From NCBI RefSeq assembly GCF_000286315.1, contig NZ_ALJG01000361.1, forward strand, positions 1 through 51,371: a DNA stretch of 51,371 nucleotides, in the 5' to 3' direction. Numbering within the stretch: the stretch's first letter is position 1; every line of letters starts with the position of its first letter. A model generated the notes under the pieces. It made no database searches. It saw only the letters and a program-made list of their open reading frames with translations, and had not been told where the DNA came from. This document shows positions 23,212-31,944 of this stretch, piece by piece. The stretch comes from Paenisporosarcina sp. TG20. GTDB lineage: Bacteria > Bacillota > Bacilli > Bacillales_A > Planococcaceae. The translations under genes and the position numbers were made by a program.

Positions 23212-25638
23212 TTAGAATCGAGGTGCTGATTTCTTTTCAAAGTAAGTGTGCAAACGATATTCGCAAATCTGTCTAGTCCATTCATAAACAATCGCACGGT
23301 GTTCTTCAGCGATATCGAAATTCAGTTTAAATAACTTGTCTGCATAGATGACCAAGCCATTAGAAGAACTACTCCATTTGGTCATAGGCATTGTTTGGAT
23401 TAAACTAGCTATCTTTCTCTCATTGAATTCTTCTAACTCTTTCCCTTGCTTATCACTAAAATCAATCTTTTTACGATAGGTTTTGTCTGTTAAGTAATGA
23501 TGGAAACTCTTTGCGGCATCTTTTGCCTGAACGGGCAAGAACCATTCATCGACACCACGAGTCAGCATCCAACGTAGCAACACCATCTTATAACTCTTTG
23601 TCATCCCGGTTCGCTCTACTTCTAAAAACCAATTTTGATAATCTTCTAGTGCCTTCGTTTCATTTTCATCTAACTCACCAGAGTCTTTTAATAGATTAAA
23701 ATAGGTCTCAAACTCTCTTTTGACCATCGCAGATTCTGCACCGGATTGAAGATGGAATTCTAAATAACTAGGGCGATGTCCAAGTTCCTTTTTGAGTTCA
23801 TGGTATTGATGAATGAGAAACTCTTTTCTTCGCATGTTTTTCTTAGCCATAAACCCCCATAAATCTATGACTTCCGTATCTATATTGAAATCACAACCAG
23901 CCGGCAATGCTTTTTCAATGTCACGCGGATTGGTCTGGCCAATAAATTCAGGACTGAAAACGGCCCATTTTACATCTGCATTTTTATAGTTTCCAATTAA
24001 ATCGATGATAACGCAGTGATCTTTTCCTTCTGCTATGCGAAGTCCACGTCCGATTTGCTGGGTGAAAACAGCTAAAGACTCGGTGGGTCGTACGAATAAA
24101 AGTGTATCTACATTTGGGATGTCGACACCTTCATTGAACAAGTCAACAGTAAAGATGATGTCTAGTTCGCCACGGTTTAATCTTTCACGGGCCAATAGAC
24201 GTTCATCATTACGAGTTCCACCATTTAGTGAAATTGATCGGTAACCAGCTGCTTGAAAATGTTCATTCAGAAAATTAGATTGGCGAATGGAAGAACAAAA
24301 GGCAATGGTACGGGACTGTTTCTTATCTTGCCATTCCCGTAAAATCTTCTCGGCCATCTCTGTACGCAATTGTACGCGAGCCAGTTGTTCTTCATCATAA
24401 TGTGAACCCAACCACCTGAGCTGAGAATAATCCGTATCATCATACACGCCATGGTATTTAAATGGTGCAAGCCACTGTTTTTGAATAGCATCGAGGAATT
24501 GGATACTAATCGCAACATTGCCATCACATATAGCAAAAACATCTTTATTGTCTAAGCGATGGGGTGTCGCCGTGATCCCGAGAAGGAATTTAGGCTTAAA
24601 ATGCTCAATGATTCGCATATAGCTTGGAGCAGTAGCATGGTGAAACTCATCTACGACAATTAAGTCAAATGCTTCTGGATAAAATTGATCTAAATGATGT
24701 TTTTGCGTAAGAGTTTGAACTGAAGCGAATAGAAAATCCGTAGTCAAAGACCTTTCTTTCGCATGATAAAACCCTGCAGACGTAGAAGGATGTACATGGC
24801 TAAATGAATCCTTTGCCTGAATTAATATTTCTTCTCTGTGAGCAATAAACAACACCTTTTTAAAATGCTCTGCGAAAAATGCTGCTAGATACGTTTTACC
24901 GAGTCCCGTTGCCATCACCGCGAGTGCTTTGTCATAGTCTTCGTGCATCGATTCAAGCAACGCATTTAACGCAAGAACTTGAGCAGGGCGTGGCGTTAAA
25001 GAAGTCTCTACTTTATAAGGAGAAGGGGGGTCCGCCACAATGCTTTGTTCTGTAGGTGACCCATACATCACTTCTTGTTCTTCCTGCTCTGACCAAAGGC
25101 TACTAAATGGGGTCACTTGATTATGTAGTATGTGTTTGTCACGGTAAATTGCGAGAGTCTCAGCATTCAATGAAATGGTTCGCTCTTCATAGAACTGTCT
25201 CATGAATTCTTCAGCAGCAATATTGAACAAGTCATCCTCCAAAGGTGTCGGAACATGTAAACTCCACTCAATGCCTGCAGTCAATGCAGATTTAGAAAGA
25301 TTCGATGATCCCACGATGACATGATTACTATTTTCGCCTCGAAATAAGTACGCTTTTGGATGGAAAGACTGGCCTGAGCTTTGGAACAAACGCAATTCAA
25401 TGCCTGGCAACTCTCGATAAAGCATGTCAATCGCATCTGGTTGTGTTATGTAAAGATAATCCCCAACCAATAATTTAACTTCGCAGCCATTAGCAATAGC
25501 CGTCTTTAAATGAGGCAACACAAGATTTACACCGGAAGTCATCACAAATGCAGTCATCCAATAAATACTCGTTGCCGTTTCACTCAACCGTTTTAAATCA
25601 TCCACCAAATGATGAGTGATTAATCGAACCTCAGTCAT
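23212..25638 (-). CDS. PLD-like nuclease fused to an SF2 helicase
   Basis: An 808-aa protein. Residues 1-150 form a phospholipase D-like domain with SFHPKAYLF and VIVGSSNLSKSAL, the single HxK(x4)D-type site of PLD nucleases. Residues 215-560 are an SF2 helicase: VMATGLGKTYLAAFF (Walker A, about 240), VVDEFHHATAPSY (DEFH box, about 329), GITATPHR and QQIGRGLRIAEGKDH (motif VI). The C-terminal 250 residues resemble the DUF3427-like tail of such proteins. ATG 25638 is preferred because GAGGTTGAAG precedes it; it overlaps the upstream gene by 8 nt, so the two are co-translated. The architecture is typical of restriction or defence helicases; target unknown. Confidence 0.85.
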   Translation of the reverse strand: MTEVRLITHHLVDDLKRLSETATSIYWMTAFVMTSGVNLVLPHLKTAIANGCEVKLLVGDYLYITQPDAIDMLYRELPGIELRLFQSSGQSFHPKAYLFRGENSNHVIVGSSNLSKSALTAGIEWSLHVPTPLEDDLFNIAAEEFMRQFYEERTISLNAETLAIYRDKHILHNQVTPFSSLWSEQEEQEVMYGSPTEQSIVADPPSPYKVETSLTPRPAQVLALNALLESMHEDYDKALAVMATGLGKTYLAAFFAEHFKKVLFIAHREEILIQAKDSFSHVHPSTSAGFYHAKERSLTTDFLFASVQTLTQKHHLDQFYPEAFDLIVVDEFHHATAPSYMRIIEHFKPKFLLGITATPHRLDNKDVFAICDGNVAISIQFLDAIQKQWLAPFKYHGVYDDTDYSQLRWLGSHYDEEQLARVQLRTEMAEKILREWQDKKQSRTIAFCSSIRQSNFLNEHFQAAGYRSISLNGGTRNDERLLARERLNRGELDIIFTVDLFNEGVDIPNVDTLLFVRPTESLAVFTQQIGRGLRIAEGKDHCVIIDLIGNYKNADVKWAVFSPEFIGQTNPRDIEKALPAGCDFNIDTEVIDLWGFMAKKNMRRKEFLIHQYHELKKELGHRPSYLEFHLQSGAESAMVKREFETYFNLLKDSGELDENETKALEDYQNWFLEVERTGMTKSYKMVLLRWMLTRGVDEWFLPVQAKDAAKSFHHYLTDKTYRKKIDFSDKQGKELEEFNERKIASLIQTMPMTKWSSSSNGLVIYADKLFKLNFDIAEEHRAIVYEWTRQICEYRLHTYFEKKSAPRF

Positions 25639-25957
25639 CTTCAACCTCAATCAAGTAATACCCCTTTTCGAAGCCTCCTCGTTTCGCGCGTTTTTTCACT
25701 CGAACTTCTTCTAACTCCTCCATCGTAGATCCATGAAGCGGTAAAGCGGCATATATAAGCTCAAGTAAATCCGCCAATTCTTCAATAGCATCTTCATTAG
25801 TAGACGTCTCTTGATACTCTTTCAATTCCTCTACTAGTTTTCGTTTGATCTCCACCTCATGGTCAGAAGGTTCCAGCACTTTCATAGAGTATTTCTTATT
25901 AGAAGCCTTAATAATCTCAGGAATTCCGTCTCGTACTAGTTTGTTGTATATGGGCAT
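25631..25957 (-). CDS. MazG-like nucleoside pyrophosphatase
   Basis: A 108-aa all-alpha NTP pyrophosphohydrolase of the MazG/HisE type. It opens with YNKLVRDGIPEIIKASNKK, and the metal-binding pair KLVEELKEYQE and AIEELADLLELIYA (E-x3-E ... E-L-x-D) is complete. Such enzymes hydrolyse (d)NTPs to monophosphates. Its stop overlaps the PLD-helicase start by 8 nt, so both act in one unit. Nucleotide-depleting pyrophosphatases are known defence components, which makes the pairing suggestive. AGGAGGTACATC precedes the ATG. Confidence 0.85.
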   Translation of the reverse strand: MPIYNKLVRDGIPEIIKASNKKYSMKVLEPSDHEVEIKRKLVEELKEYQETSTNEDAIEELADLLELIYAALPLHGSTMEELEEVRVKKRAKRGGFEKGYYLIEVEDD

Positions 25958-26194
25958 GATGTACCTCCTATGGTAGTTCTTTGATTATTATGAATTATAT
26001 CATTTAAGAGGAGGGATGAATGGTATAATTGAAATAATTTACAGGATAGGAATAGTTTTTGGGTTTAGGGATTGAAATGATAGATAGGTTAGGACGATAG
26101 GGGATTGTCTTGACTAAACCACTGATGTAATCTTTTTTTAAGTACTAATTCTTCTTTTTCTTGACGATAATTGTGAGAAAAAGGAGTGGGGTTA

Positions 26195-27091
26195 TTGTCT
26201 AGTAGTGATGATATCATGCGTAAAGAAACAGTAAAAAATAGAGTACGGCATTATAATCGAAAATTACATGTGGATCAAAAGAACGACGAAATTTCTGAAC
26301 GGTATGCAGGAGATATTCGGCAGTATCTTGACTATTGTTTAAAGACAGACCAGTCTGATGGGACGGAAGCGATGCTCGATTACTTATACGGTTCGCTTAT
26401 GGAACAAAAAGTTAAAAAAACGACGTGGGAGCGTCGTCTTGCAGCAATTAAAAAGCATTTAGCGGTAACACAAAGAATCGACTTCAAAAGAGAAGCAGAA
26501 GTAACAAGTGAGCTGTCGGCGATGAGAAGGATTTACGGTGAGGAAGGCAATGCTGATTTGATCAGGATTCAAGGGAAGTCCTCAGTAAATAAAACTGTTT
26601 TGCTAAATATGATTTGCAAATTACCTTCGAGAGAAAAAGCGATTTGTCTTGTGAATCTGATTACAGCAAATAGACCGAATGAAATGGTCCGAATGAAAGT
26701 GAAAGACTTCAATTTAAAGAATCAAACAGTCGATGTTTATTTAATGAAGCAAAAAAAGTGGCACACTAAACGCTTAACGCAAGAAGCAGTTAATATGGTA
26801 ATGGTCTATATTCGGGAATATCAACTAAGATATGAAGACTATTTTGTAGGAAGAGTGTATAAGGGTGGTCGATATGAAAGCGTGGAAATGAGTGTGACGG
26901 GATACTGGAAATCATTGCAGCGTTGGACTGGACTATCCGGATACAATTTTCGTAAGAGTCAAGTTGTTGCCATGCACACAGCTGGTGCGGATTTATCAAC
27001 GATTGCTAAGCAGACGGGGCATAAGTCGCTGGAAACGTTGGTGGAGCATTATTTGACAGTTTCGGATTCGACTGTTGATAAATATTTATGA
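26195..27091 (+). CDS. Tyrosine recombinase/integrase
   Basis: A ~299-aa site-specific recombinase of the phage integrase family. An N-terminal SAM-like core-binding domain covers residues 15-110, the catalytic domain follows. Active-site residues are visible in ITANRPNEMVRMKV (first Arg), KKWHTKRL (Lys), NFRKSQVVAMH (second box, with Asn where His is usual, Arg present), TGHKSLETLVEHYL (His and the nucleophile Tyr). TTG 26195 is best spaced from AAAAGGAG (26179-26186); GTG 26186 and ATG 26216 are alternatives. It lies at the edge of the BREX cluster and may have moved the island, but I find no att repeats. Confidence 0.82.
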   Translation: MSSSDDIMRKETVKNRVRHYNRKLHVDQKNDEISERYAGDIRQYLDYCLKTDQSDGTEAMLDYLYGSLMEQKVKKTTWERRLAAIKKHLAVTQRIDFKREAEVTSELSAMRRIYGEEGNADLIRIQGKSSVNKTVLLNMICKLPSREKAICLVNLITANRPNEMVRMKVKDFNLKNQTVDVYLMKQKKWHTKRLTQEAVNMVMVYIREYQLRYEDYFVGRVYKGGRYESVEMSVTGYWKSLQRWTGLSGYNFRKSQVVAMHTAGADLSTIAKQTGHKSLETLVEHYLTVSDSTVDKYL

Positions 27092-27321
27092 TTAACAAAA
27101 ATGAGAGTCGTTCATAGTTCTTTTCATGCTGAGAGTAGTACTCTATGCTGGTGATTTTAGAGTGATTTTCTTGAAATATAAAAGATCAAGAAGCTCTTTG
27201 AATTTTCGTTAGTTTCTCGGAATTGAGTTGAAAAAGAAGCAATAGGAGAAGTGTTAAGTTCCCACGTCGCTTCACCGGGTTTATTCAATTATAGAGCAGT
27301 ACATTTTTACAGAAATACAGT

Positions 27322-27350
27322 TTTACATTAAATAACTTTCAAGTTATACT
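27322..27350 (+). promoter_or_regulatory. Sigma-A promoter of the RHH-BREX operon
   Basis: TTTACA (27322-27327), a 17-bp spacer and TATACT (27345-27350) make a near-consensus vegetative promoter about 90 bp upstream of the RHH regulator start. No comparable promoter is seen between the BREX genes, so this probably drives all of them. Confidence 0.75.
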
Positions 27351-27355
27351 TGAAA
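27337..27355. promoter_or_regulatory. Perfect palindrome over the -10 box, probable operator
   Basis: TTTCAAGT-TAT-ACTTGAAA is an 8-3-8 perfect inverted repeat whose centre contains the start of the TATACT -10 element. A bound protein would block RNA polymerase. The first gene of the transcript encodes a ribbon-helix-helix protein, the obvious candidate repressor. Confidence 0.65.
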
Positions 27356-27441
27356 TAACCAACCTTCCAAATAAGGATTCTTTTGGAAAATACCGATGCT
27401 TAGACTAAACAACGCAAACTATATAAAGGAGATGTTAAATT

Positions 27442-27717
27442 GTGCCCGTCAAAAATAAATACAATAACACCTCAAAAGTAGTACATGTTTCAAAAACCAC
27501 AACTCCTCATAAAGGAAGCATTGGCGGTGTTTCTCATAAAATTGAAAGAGAATCACTAGTAATTGAAGCTCAAATTCCTGAAAAAAAATTAACGAAAAAA
27601 GCAACATTTGAGTTGCCAGTTGAGTTGCATAAACGTCTGAAAACAGCTGCTGCAGAACAAGAAATGACGATGGTGCAGATTGTGGAAAAAGCGTTGGAAA
27701 ATTATTTAAAAAGTTAA
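27442..27717 (+). CDS. Ribbon-helix-helix DNA-binding protein, probable BREX regulator
   Basis: A 91-aa basic protein. The first 45 residues are polar and probably disordered; residues 50-91 (KKATFELPVELHKRLKTAAA, EQEMTMVQIVEKALENYLKS) match the ribbon-helix-helix fold of CopG/Arc/ParG-type repressors and antitoxins: one beta strand and two helices with M-x-x-I-V-E-K-A. It starts at GTG 27442 behind AAAGGAG and is followed 42 nt later by brxF. No toxin gene is adjacent. The operator-like palindrome over its own promoter suggests autoregulation of the whole operon. Known BREX regulators that I recall are WYL-type (BrxR), so this would be a different solution. Confidence 0.7.
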   Translation: MPVKNKYNNTSKVVHVSKTTTPHKGSIGGVSHKIERESLVIEAQIPEKKLTKKATFELPVELHKRLKTAAAEQEMTMVQIVEKALENYLKS

Positions 27718-27759
27718 TTGTACTTCATTATAAAGAACCTTTTAGGAGGTCTTATTAAA

Positions 27760-28212
27760 TTGAATATATCTGTATTAAATCGTCTTAGAGTTAGCTGTCA
27801 AAATATTTCACAACGTTATTATAAACAAATCTATGTATGTGAATATGAACTAGGTAATAACGTAGCATATTTCAGTAAAGAAAATCACTTTTCTTTACTG
27901 AATGTAAATTTACTATTATCCGAAAAGATTAAAGAATTACCGCAGAATAGAAGACCTTATAAAATAGCAGAACTTTTATATGAATTTATTAATGCTGCAG
28001 AGTCCGAAACTATATGCATAGATTACTATGAAATGTTATTTGACCCATCCTTAAGGGTTAATCCATTTGATCTTTTCACCAATTTAAGTAAAAGTAAAAC
28101 ATTGATTATTACTTGGCGGGGTATTATTAAAGATAACTATTTTATTTACGCTGAACCTGGGCACCCAGAGTACATCAAGTACTCCACAAAAGATGCCATT
28201 ATCATCAAATAA
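27760..28212 (+). CDS. brxF: BREX-3 protein BrxF with degenerate P-loop
   Basis: A ~150-aa protein. TTG 27760 is chosen because AGGAGGT (27744-27750) lies 9 nt before it; a TTG at 27718 has no site. The middle and end match the BrxF pattern: LLNVNLLLSEKIKELPQNRR, LLYEFINAAES, MLFDPSLRVNPFDLFTNLSK and IYAEPGHPEYIKY. BrxF is described as a small P-loop protein of type 3 BREX, but here the place expected for GxxGxGKT reads YVCEYELGNNVAYFS with no Gly-Lys-Thr/Ser. It may therefore not hydrolyse ATP. It lies 15 nt before brxC. Confidence 0.8.
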   Translation: MNISVLNRLRVSCQNISQRYYKQIYVCEYELGNNVAYFSKENHFSLLNVNLLLSEKIKELPQNRRPYKIAELLYEFINAAESETICIDYYEMLFDPSLRVNPFDLFTNLSKSKTLIITWRGIIKDNYFIYAEPGHPEYIKYSTKDAIIIK

Positions 28213-28227
28213 GAAGGAGCGAGGATA

Positions 28228-31200
28228 ATGCAATATAGAGATCTATTACAATTCGAACCTATCGAATCAGTTATCCAATTAAAAGATGCAAATGATAAAA
28301 AACGTGCTTTCCATCTGCTAGATACATATGTCATTTCTGACCGAATGGCAGAACAATTAAATGAACTTATTATTAACCAGCTACAATTCAACTATTCGGC
28401 TGACAATAAAGGATTAATGATTGTCGGAAACTACGGAACAGGTAAGTCACATTTAATGAGTGTCATTTCGACGATTGCTGAACGTGAAGGTGCAAGTGAG
28501 CATATTACGAATGAAGAAGTCAAAGAAAAATCAAAAGAAATCGAAGGAAAGTTTAAAGTAATCCGTTTAGAAATTGGAAGTGTTGGTACTTCACTACGAG
28601 ATATATTATGTAATGCCATTGAAGATGGCTTAGAAAATTTAGGAATCGATTTTTCATTCCCTGCATTTGATAAAATTACGAACAATAAGGACGCTTTAGA
28701 AGAAATGATGGGGTTATTTAATGAAAAGTATCCTGAATATGGTTTACTCGTTGTGGTGGATGAGTTACTTGATTATCTTCGTGGACGAAAAGAACAAGAA
28801 CTTACACTCGATTTAGGTTTCTTACGTGAAGTAGGTGAAATTTGTAGTAAAACACGTTTCCGTTTTATCGCAGGTATTCAAGAAATGTTATTTGATAATC
28901 CTCGTTTTAACTACGTGGCAGAACCTCTTCGACGTGTAAAAGAACGATTTGATCAAGTTCGTATTGTGCGCGAAGATATCGCTCATGTTGTTGCACAACG
29001 ACTATTAAAAAAGACAGCAGAGCAAAAATCACTTATTCGTGAACACTTATCTAAATTTACGACGCTTTATAATCGTTTAAATGAAGACATGGAAACATTC
29101 GTCAACTTATTTCCAATTCACCCAAGTTATCTAAGTGCATTTGAAAAAGTAAACGGTATTGAAAAAAGAGTGGCTTTAAAAACAATTAGTTTAGAAATGG
29201 GAGCAATTATTAATAAGGATGTTCCTGAGGGTTCACCAGGTCTTGTTTCTTACGACAGCTACTGGCGTTTTATTGAAGAAGATTCTTCATTCAAAAGTAA
29301 TCCTGATGTGAAGGAAGTACTCGACAAATCAAAATTATTAAAAGATAGAGTTCATAATGCACTTGAAAAGAAAATGTATAAGCCAATGGCGCAACGCATT
29401 GTAAATGCACTTTCTCTAAATCGCTTGTCTACTTCTGATATTTACGACAAAGTGGGCTTAACAGCAGAGGAACTAAGGGATGATTTATTCCTGCATCCGA
29501 CAGTAGGAATGGATTTCTTATTGGAAGATGATGATCCATCTGGTTTTTTAAAAACAAGCGTTGAAGTTGCATTAAAAGAAATTCAAAAAACAGTAAGTTA
29601 TCAGTACTTATCAACAAATGAATCTAACGGTCAATATTACTTAGACTTAAAAAAAGACATTGATATCGATAGTCTAATTAAACAAAAAGCTGAAACAATT
29701 GAAGATGATAAGTTGGATTATTATTATTATGATTTATTAAAACAAGCAATTACATTAGATGATAATACTTATGTAACTGGATATAAAATTTGGCGACATG
29801 ACTTACCTTGGGATAGGAAACGTGTAAAACGCCAAGGATACTTATTTTTTGGTGCACCAAATGAACGTTCAACAGCACAACCAGAGCGTGACTTTTATAT
29901 TTATTTATTGCGACCATACATGAAAACAATTTTTAAAGATGAACAAAAGGCTGATGAACTATTCTTCGAATTCAAACATACAGATGATAGATTCAACCAG
30001 CTTTTAAAACTTTACACTGCTGCACACGATTTGAAAATAGATGCAACATCAGTAACTAAAAGTTTATATACTAAAAAAATCGAGAGCTATTATAGAGAAC
30101 TAAATAAATGGTTAAATGAGAACTTCGTTCATGCTTTCGAAATAACTTATAAAGGAATAAAAGGGACTATACTTGAGTTTGGCATGTTTCTTCCACAAAA
30201 TGCAACAGTACAAGAAATTATCAACACCGTTTCAGAAGGAATGCTGACAAACTGGTTCGAACAAAAGTATGAAGAGTATCCTTCATTTGGACAGATTCAA
30301 GGTGGATACTTATCAAGAAAAAACCTTGAAACATATGTTAAAGACGCACTCCAATACTTAGTTGGAAAAGAAACGAAGCAAGGAGCTGCCATTTTAAACG
30401 GTCTTATCTTATTAGATTCTGTGAACAGAGTATCAACAAAACAATCTGCTTATGCTAAATGGATTATCGATTTACTAGATTCTAAAGGGCATGGACAAGT
30501 AATAAACCATAGCGAATTGATTGAAACCGTATTTATTCGTGGTGTTGAAGACCTACAGTATACAAAGCAATTTCATTTAGAACCAGAATTATTAGTCGTT
30601 CTACTAGCTGCAATGGTAAGGACTGGGGCAGTTGAAGTAACAGTTGGAGGAACCACTTACAATGCATTAAGTTTAAATGAGTTTATTCAATTACAAGTAT
30701 CAAAGCTATCACAATTTAGTCATGTGAAAAAGCCTAGTGGTCTGCCAATTGAGGAATTGAATGCAGTTTCCGATTTATTTGGGGTATCCATCCCGAACTA
30801 TGAAGAAGAAATGCTCTCAAAAGCTATTGTGACAGTTACTGAAAAGGCCAATGATGCCATTAATGAATCACTAAGCGCTATTCAGGTTGTGAAGAAAGGT
30901 TTCCCTACATGGGATGGACAGCTATTAAACCAAGCAGAAATACAAGAAAATGTATTAGTCCTAGAAGCATTCAAGGAATTTTGTGAAGGCTTAAAACGTT
31001 ACAACACACCAGCAAAAATGCGTAACTTGAAATATGATTTAGCGACAATTGAAAAGCAAAAAGTCGCAATTGAAAAACTAACTTCTTTTACTAAACTTGA
31101 ACAACAAATCAAGGAAATACAGCAACGTGTAAGTTATCTGCAAATCGCACAACCAAATATAGGTAGCCAATCTGAATGGTCACAAAATGTTGATGAAACA

Positions 31201-31929
31201 CTAGATGAATTACAAGATGCTTTAAAACATCACCAAGATACATCAAAAGAACTAGCTACACTAGATACGTTAAAACAGCAGTACATTAAACTTTATATAG
31301 AAGCACATGATAAATCACGACTCAATGCTACTGAAAACATGTTAAAAAACACGTTAATTACAGATCCAAAATTAAAAGCTTTAAGAGAATTAGCAGCACA
31401 CATCTCTATTTTGCCAAAAGAACAACTTGTCAACTGGGAGAGAGCGCTGACAAGTCTAAAAACATGCTATCAAGTTTCAGAAGACAATTTACAACATGTA
31501 CCAATGTGCTCGGCGTGTAAGTTCCGTCCAACAGAAGTGACCACAAACGAAAAAGCAATGCTTAAAACGCTAGAACAAGAGCTACCACGTATGTTTGAGA
31601 ACTGGAATGAAACATTATTAACAAACTTAAATGATGCAACAGTTAAAGAAAACATCGAGCTACTAAAACCTGAACAACAAACGCTCGTAAAGGAGCTTAT
31701 CTCTAAAAAAGAGTTTGCGTTACCTATTGATGTTCGGCTAATACAAGCGATTAATGATTTACTAAAAGGGATCGATAAAGTGGAAGTATCATTAACAGAA
31801 ATTGAAGAGATGATGGCAAACGGTAGTCCACTAACAATTGAAGAGCTCCGAAAGCGATTTGAAGAAATGATTCATAAAACAGTTGGCAATGCACCATCCA
31901 ACCTTGTACGCATTATGCTGAAAAAATAA
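28228..31929 (+). CDS. brxC: BREX P-loop ATPase BrxC (PglY-like, DUF6079)
   Basis: A 1233-aa ATPase, the largest BREX subunit. Walker A is VGNYGTGKSHLMSVI (about residues 66-80), Walker B LLVVVDELLDYLRGR (about 173-187), and FIAGIQEMLFDNPRF follows as sensor-like segment. The remainder is long and helical, with coiled-coil stretches around residues 920-1050 and a cysteine pair (CSACKF) near 1093. BrxC is essential for phage exclusion in characterised BREX systems and acts with PglZ and PglX. The ATG has AAGGAGCGAGG upstream; neighbours are 15 nt away on both sides. Confidence 0.92.
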   Translation: MQYRDLLQFEPIESVIQLKDANDKKRAFHLLDTYVISDRMAEQLNELIINQLQFNYSADNKGLMIVGNYGTGKSHLMSVISTIAEREGASEHITNEEVKEKSKEIEGKFKVIRLEIGSVGTSLRDILCNAIEDGLENLGIDFSFPAFDKITNNKDALEEMMGLFNEKYPEYGLLVVVDELLDYLRGRKEQELTLDLGFLREVGEICSKTRFRFIAGIQEMLFDNPRFNYVAEPLRRVKERFDQVRIVREDIAHVVAQRLLKKTAEQKSLIREHLSKFTTLYNRLNEDMETFVNLFPIHPSYLSAFEKVNGIEKRVALKTISLEMGAIINKDVPEGSPGLVSYDSYWRFIEEDSSFKSNPDVKEVLDKSKLLKDRVHNALEKKMYKPMAQRIVNALSLNRLSTSDIYDKVGLTAEELRDDLFLHPTVGMDFLLEDDDPSGFLKTSVEVALKEIQKTVSYQYLSTNESNGQYYLDLKKDIDIDSLIKQKAETIEDDKLDYYYYDLLKQAITLDDNTYVTGYKIWRHDLPWDRKRVKRQGYLFFGAPNERSTAQPERDFYIYLLRPYMKTIFKDEQKADELFFEFKHTDDRFNQLLKLYTAAHDLKIDATSVTKSLYTKKIESYYRELNKWLNENFVHAFEITYKGIKGTILEFGMFLPQNATVQEIINTVSEGMLTNWFEQKYEEYPSFGQIQGGYLSRKNLETYVKDALQYLVGKETKQGAAILNGLILLDSVNRVSTKQSAYAKWIIDLLDSKGHGQVINHSELIETVFIRGVEDLQYTKQFHLEPELLVVLLAAMVRTGAVEVTVGGTTYNALSLNEFIQLQVSKLSQFSHVKKPSGLPIEELNAVSDLFGVSIPNYEEEMLSKAIVTVTEKANDAINESLSAIQVVKKGFPTWDGQLLNQAEIQENVLVLEAFKEFCEGLKRYNTPAKMRNLKYDLATIEKQKVAIEKLTSFTKLEQQIKEIQQRVSYLQIAQPNIGSQSEWSQNVDETLDELQDALKHHQDTSKELATLDTLKQQYIKLYIEAHDKSRLNATENMLKNTLITDPKLKALRELAAHISILPKEQLVNWERALTSLKTCYQVSEDNLQHVPMCSACKFRPTEVTTNEKAMLKTLEQELPRMFENWNETLLTNLNDATVKENIELLKPEQQTLVKELISKKEFALPIDVRLIQAINDLLKGIDKVEVSLTEIEEMMANGSPLTIEELRKRFEEMIHKTVGNAPSNLVRIMLKK

Positions 31930-31944
31930 AAGGAGTGATTTCAA

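Larger units (their letters stand above)
27092..27441. other. Intergenic control region upstream of the BREX operon
   Basis: 350 bp without a gene. Its right half holds the promoter and operator listed separately; I see nothing in 27092-27300 that I can support. Confidence 0.5.

Noticed and set aside
26186-26216. att sites of an integrative element around the recombinase
   Set aside because: No tRNA gene and no direct repeats that could serve as attL/attR were found by eye in the window.
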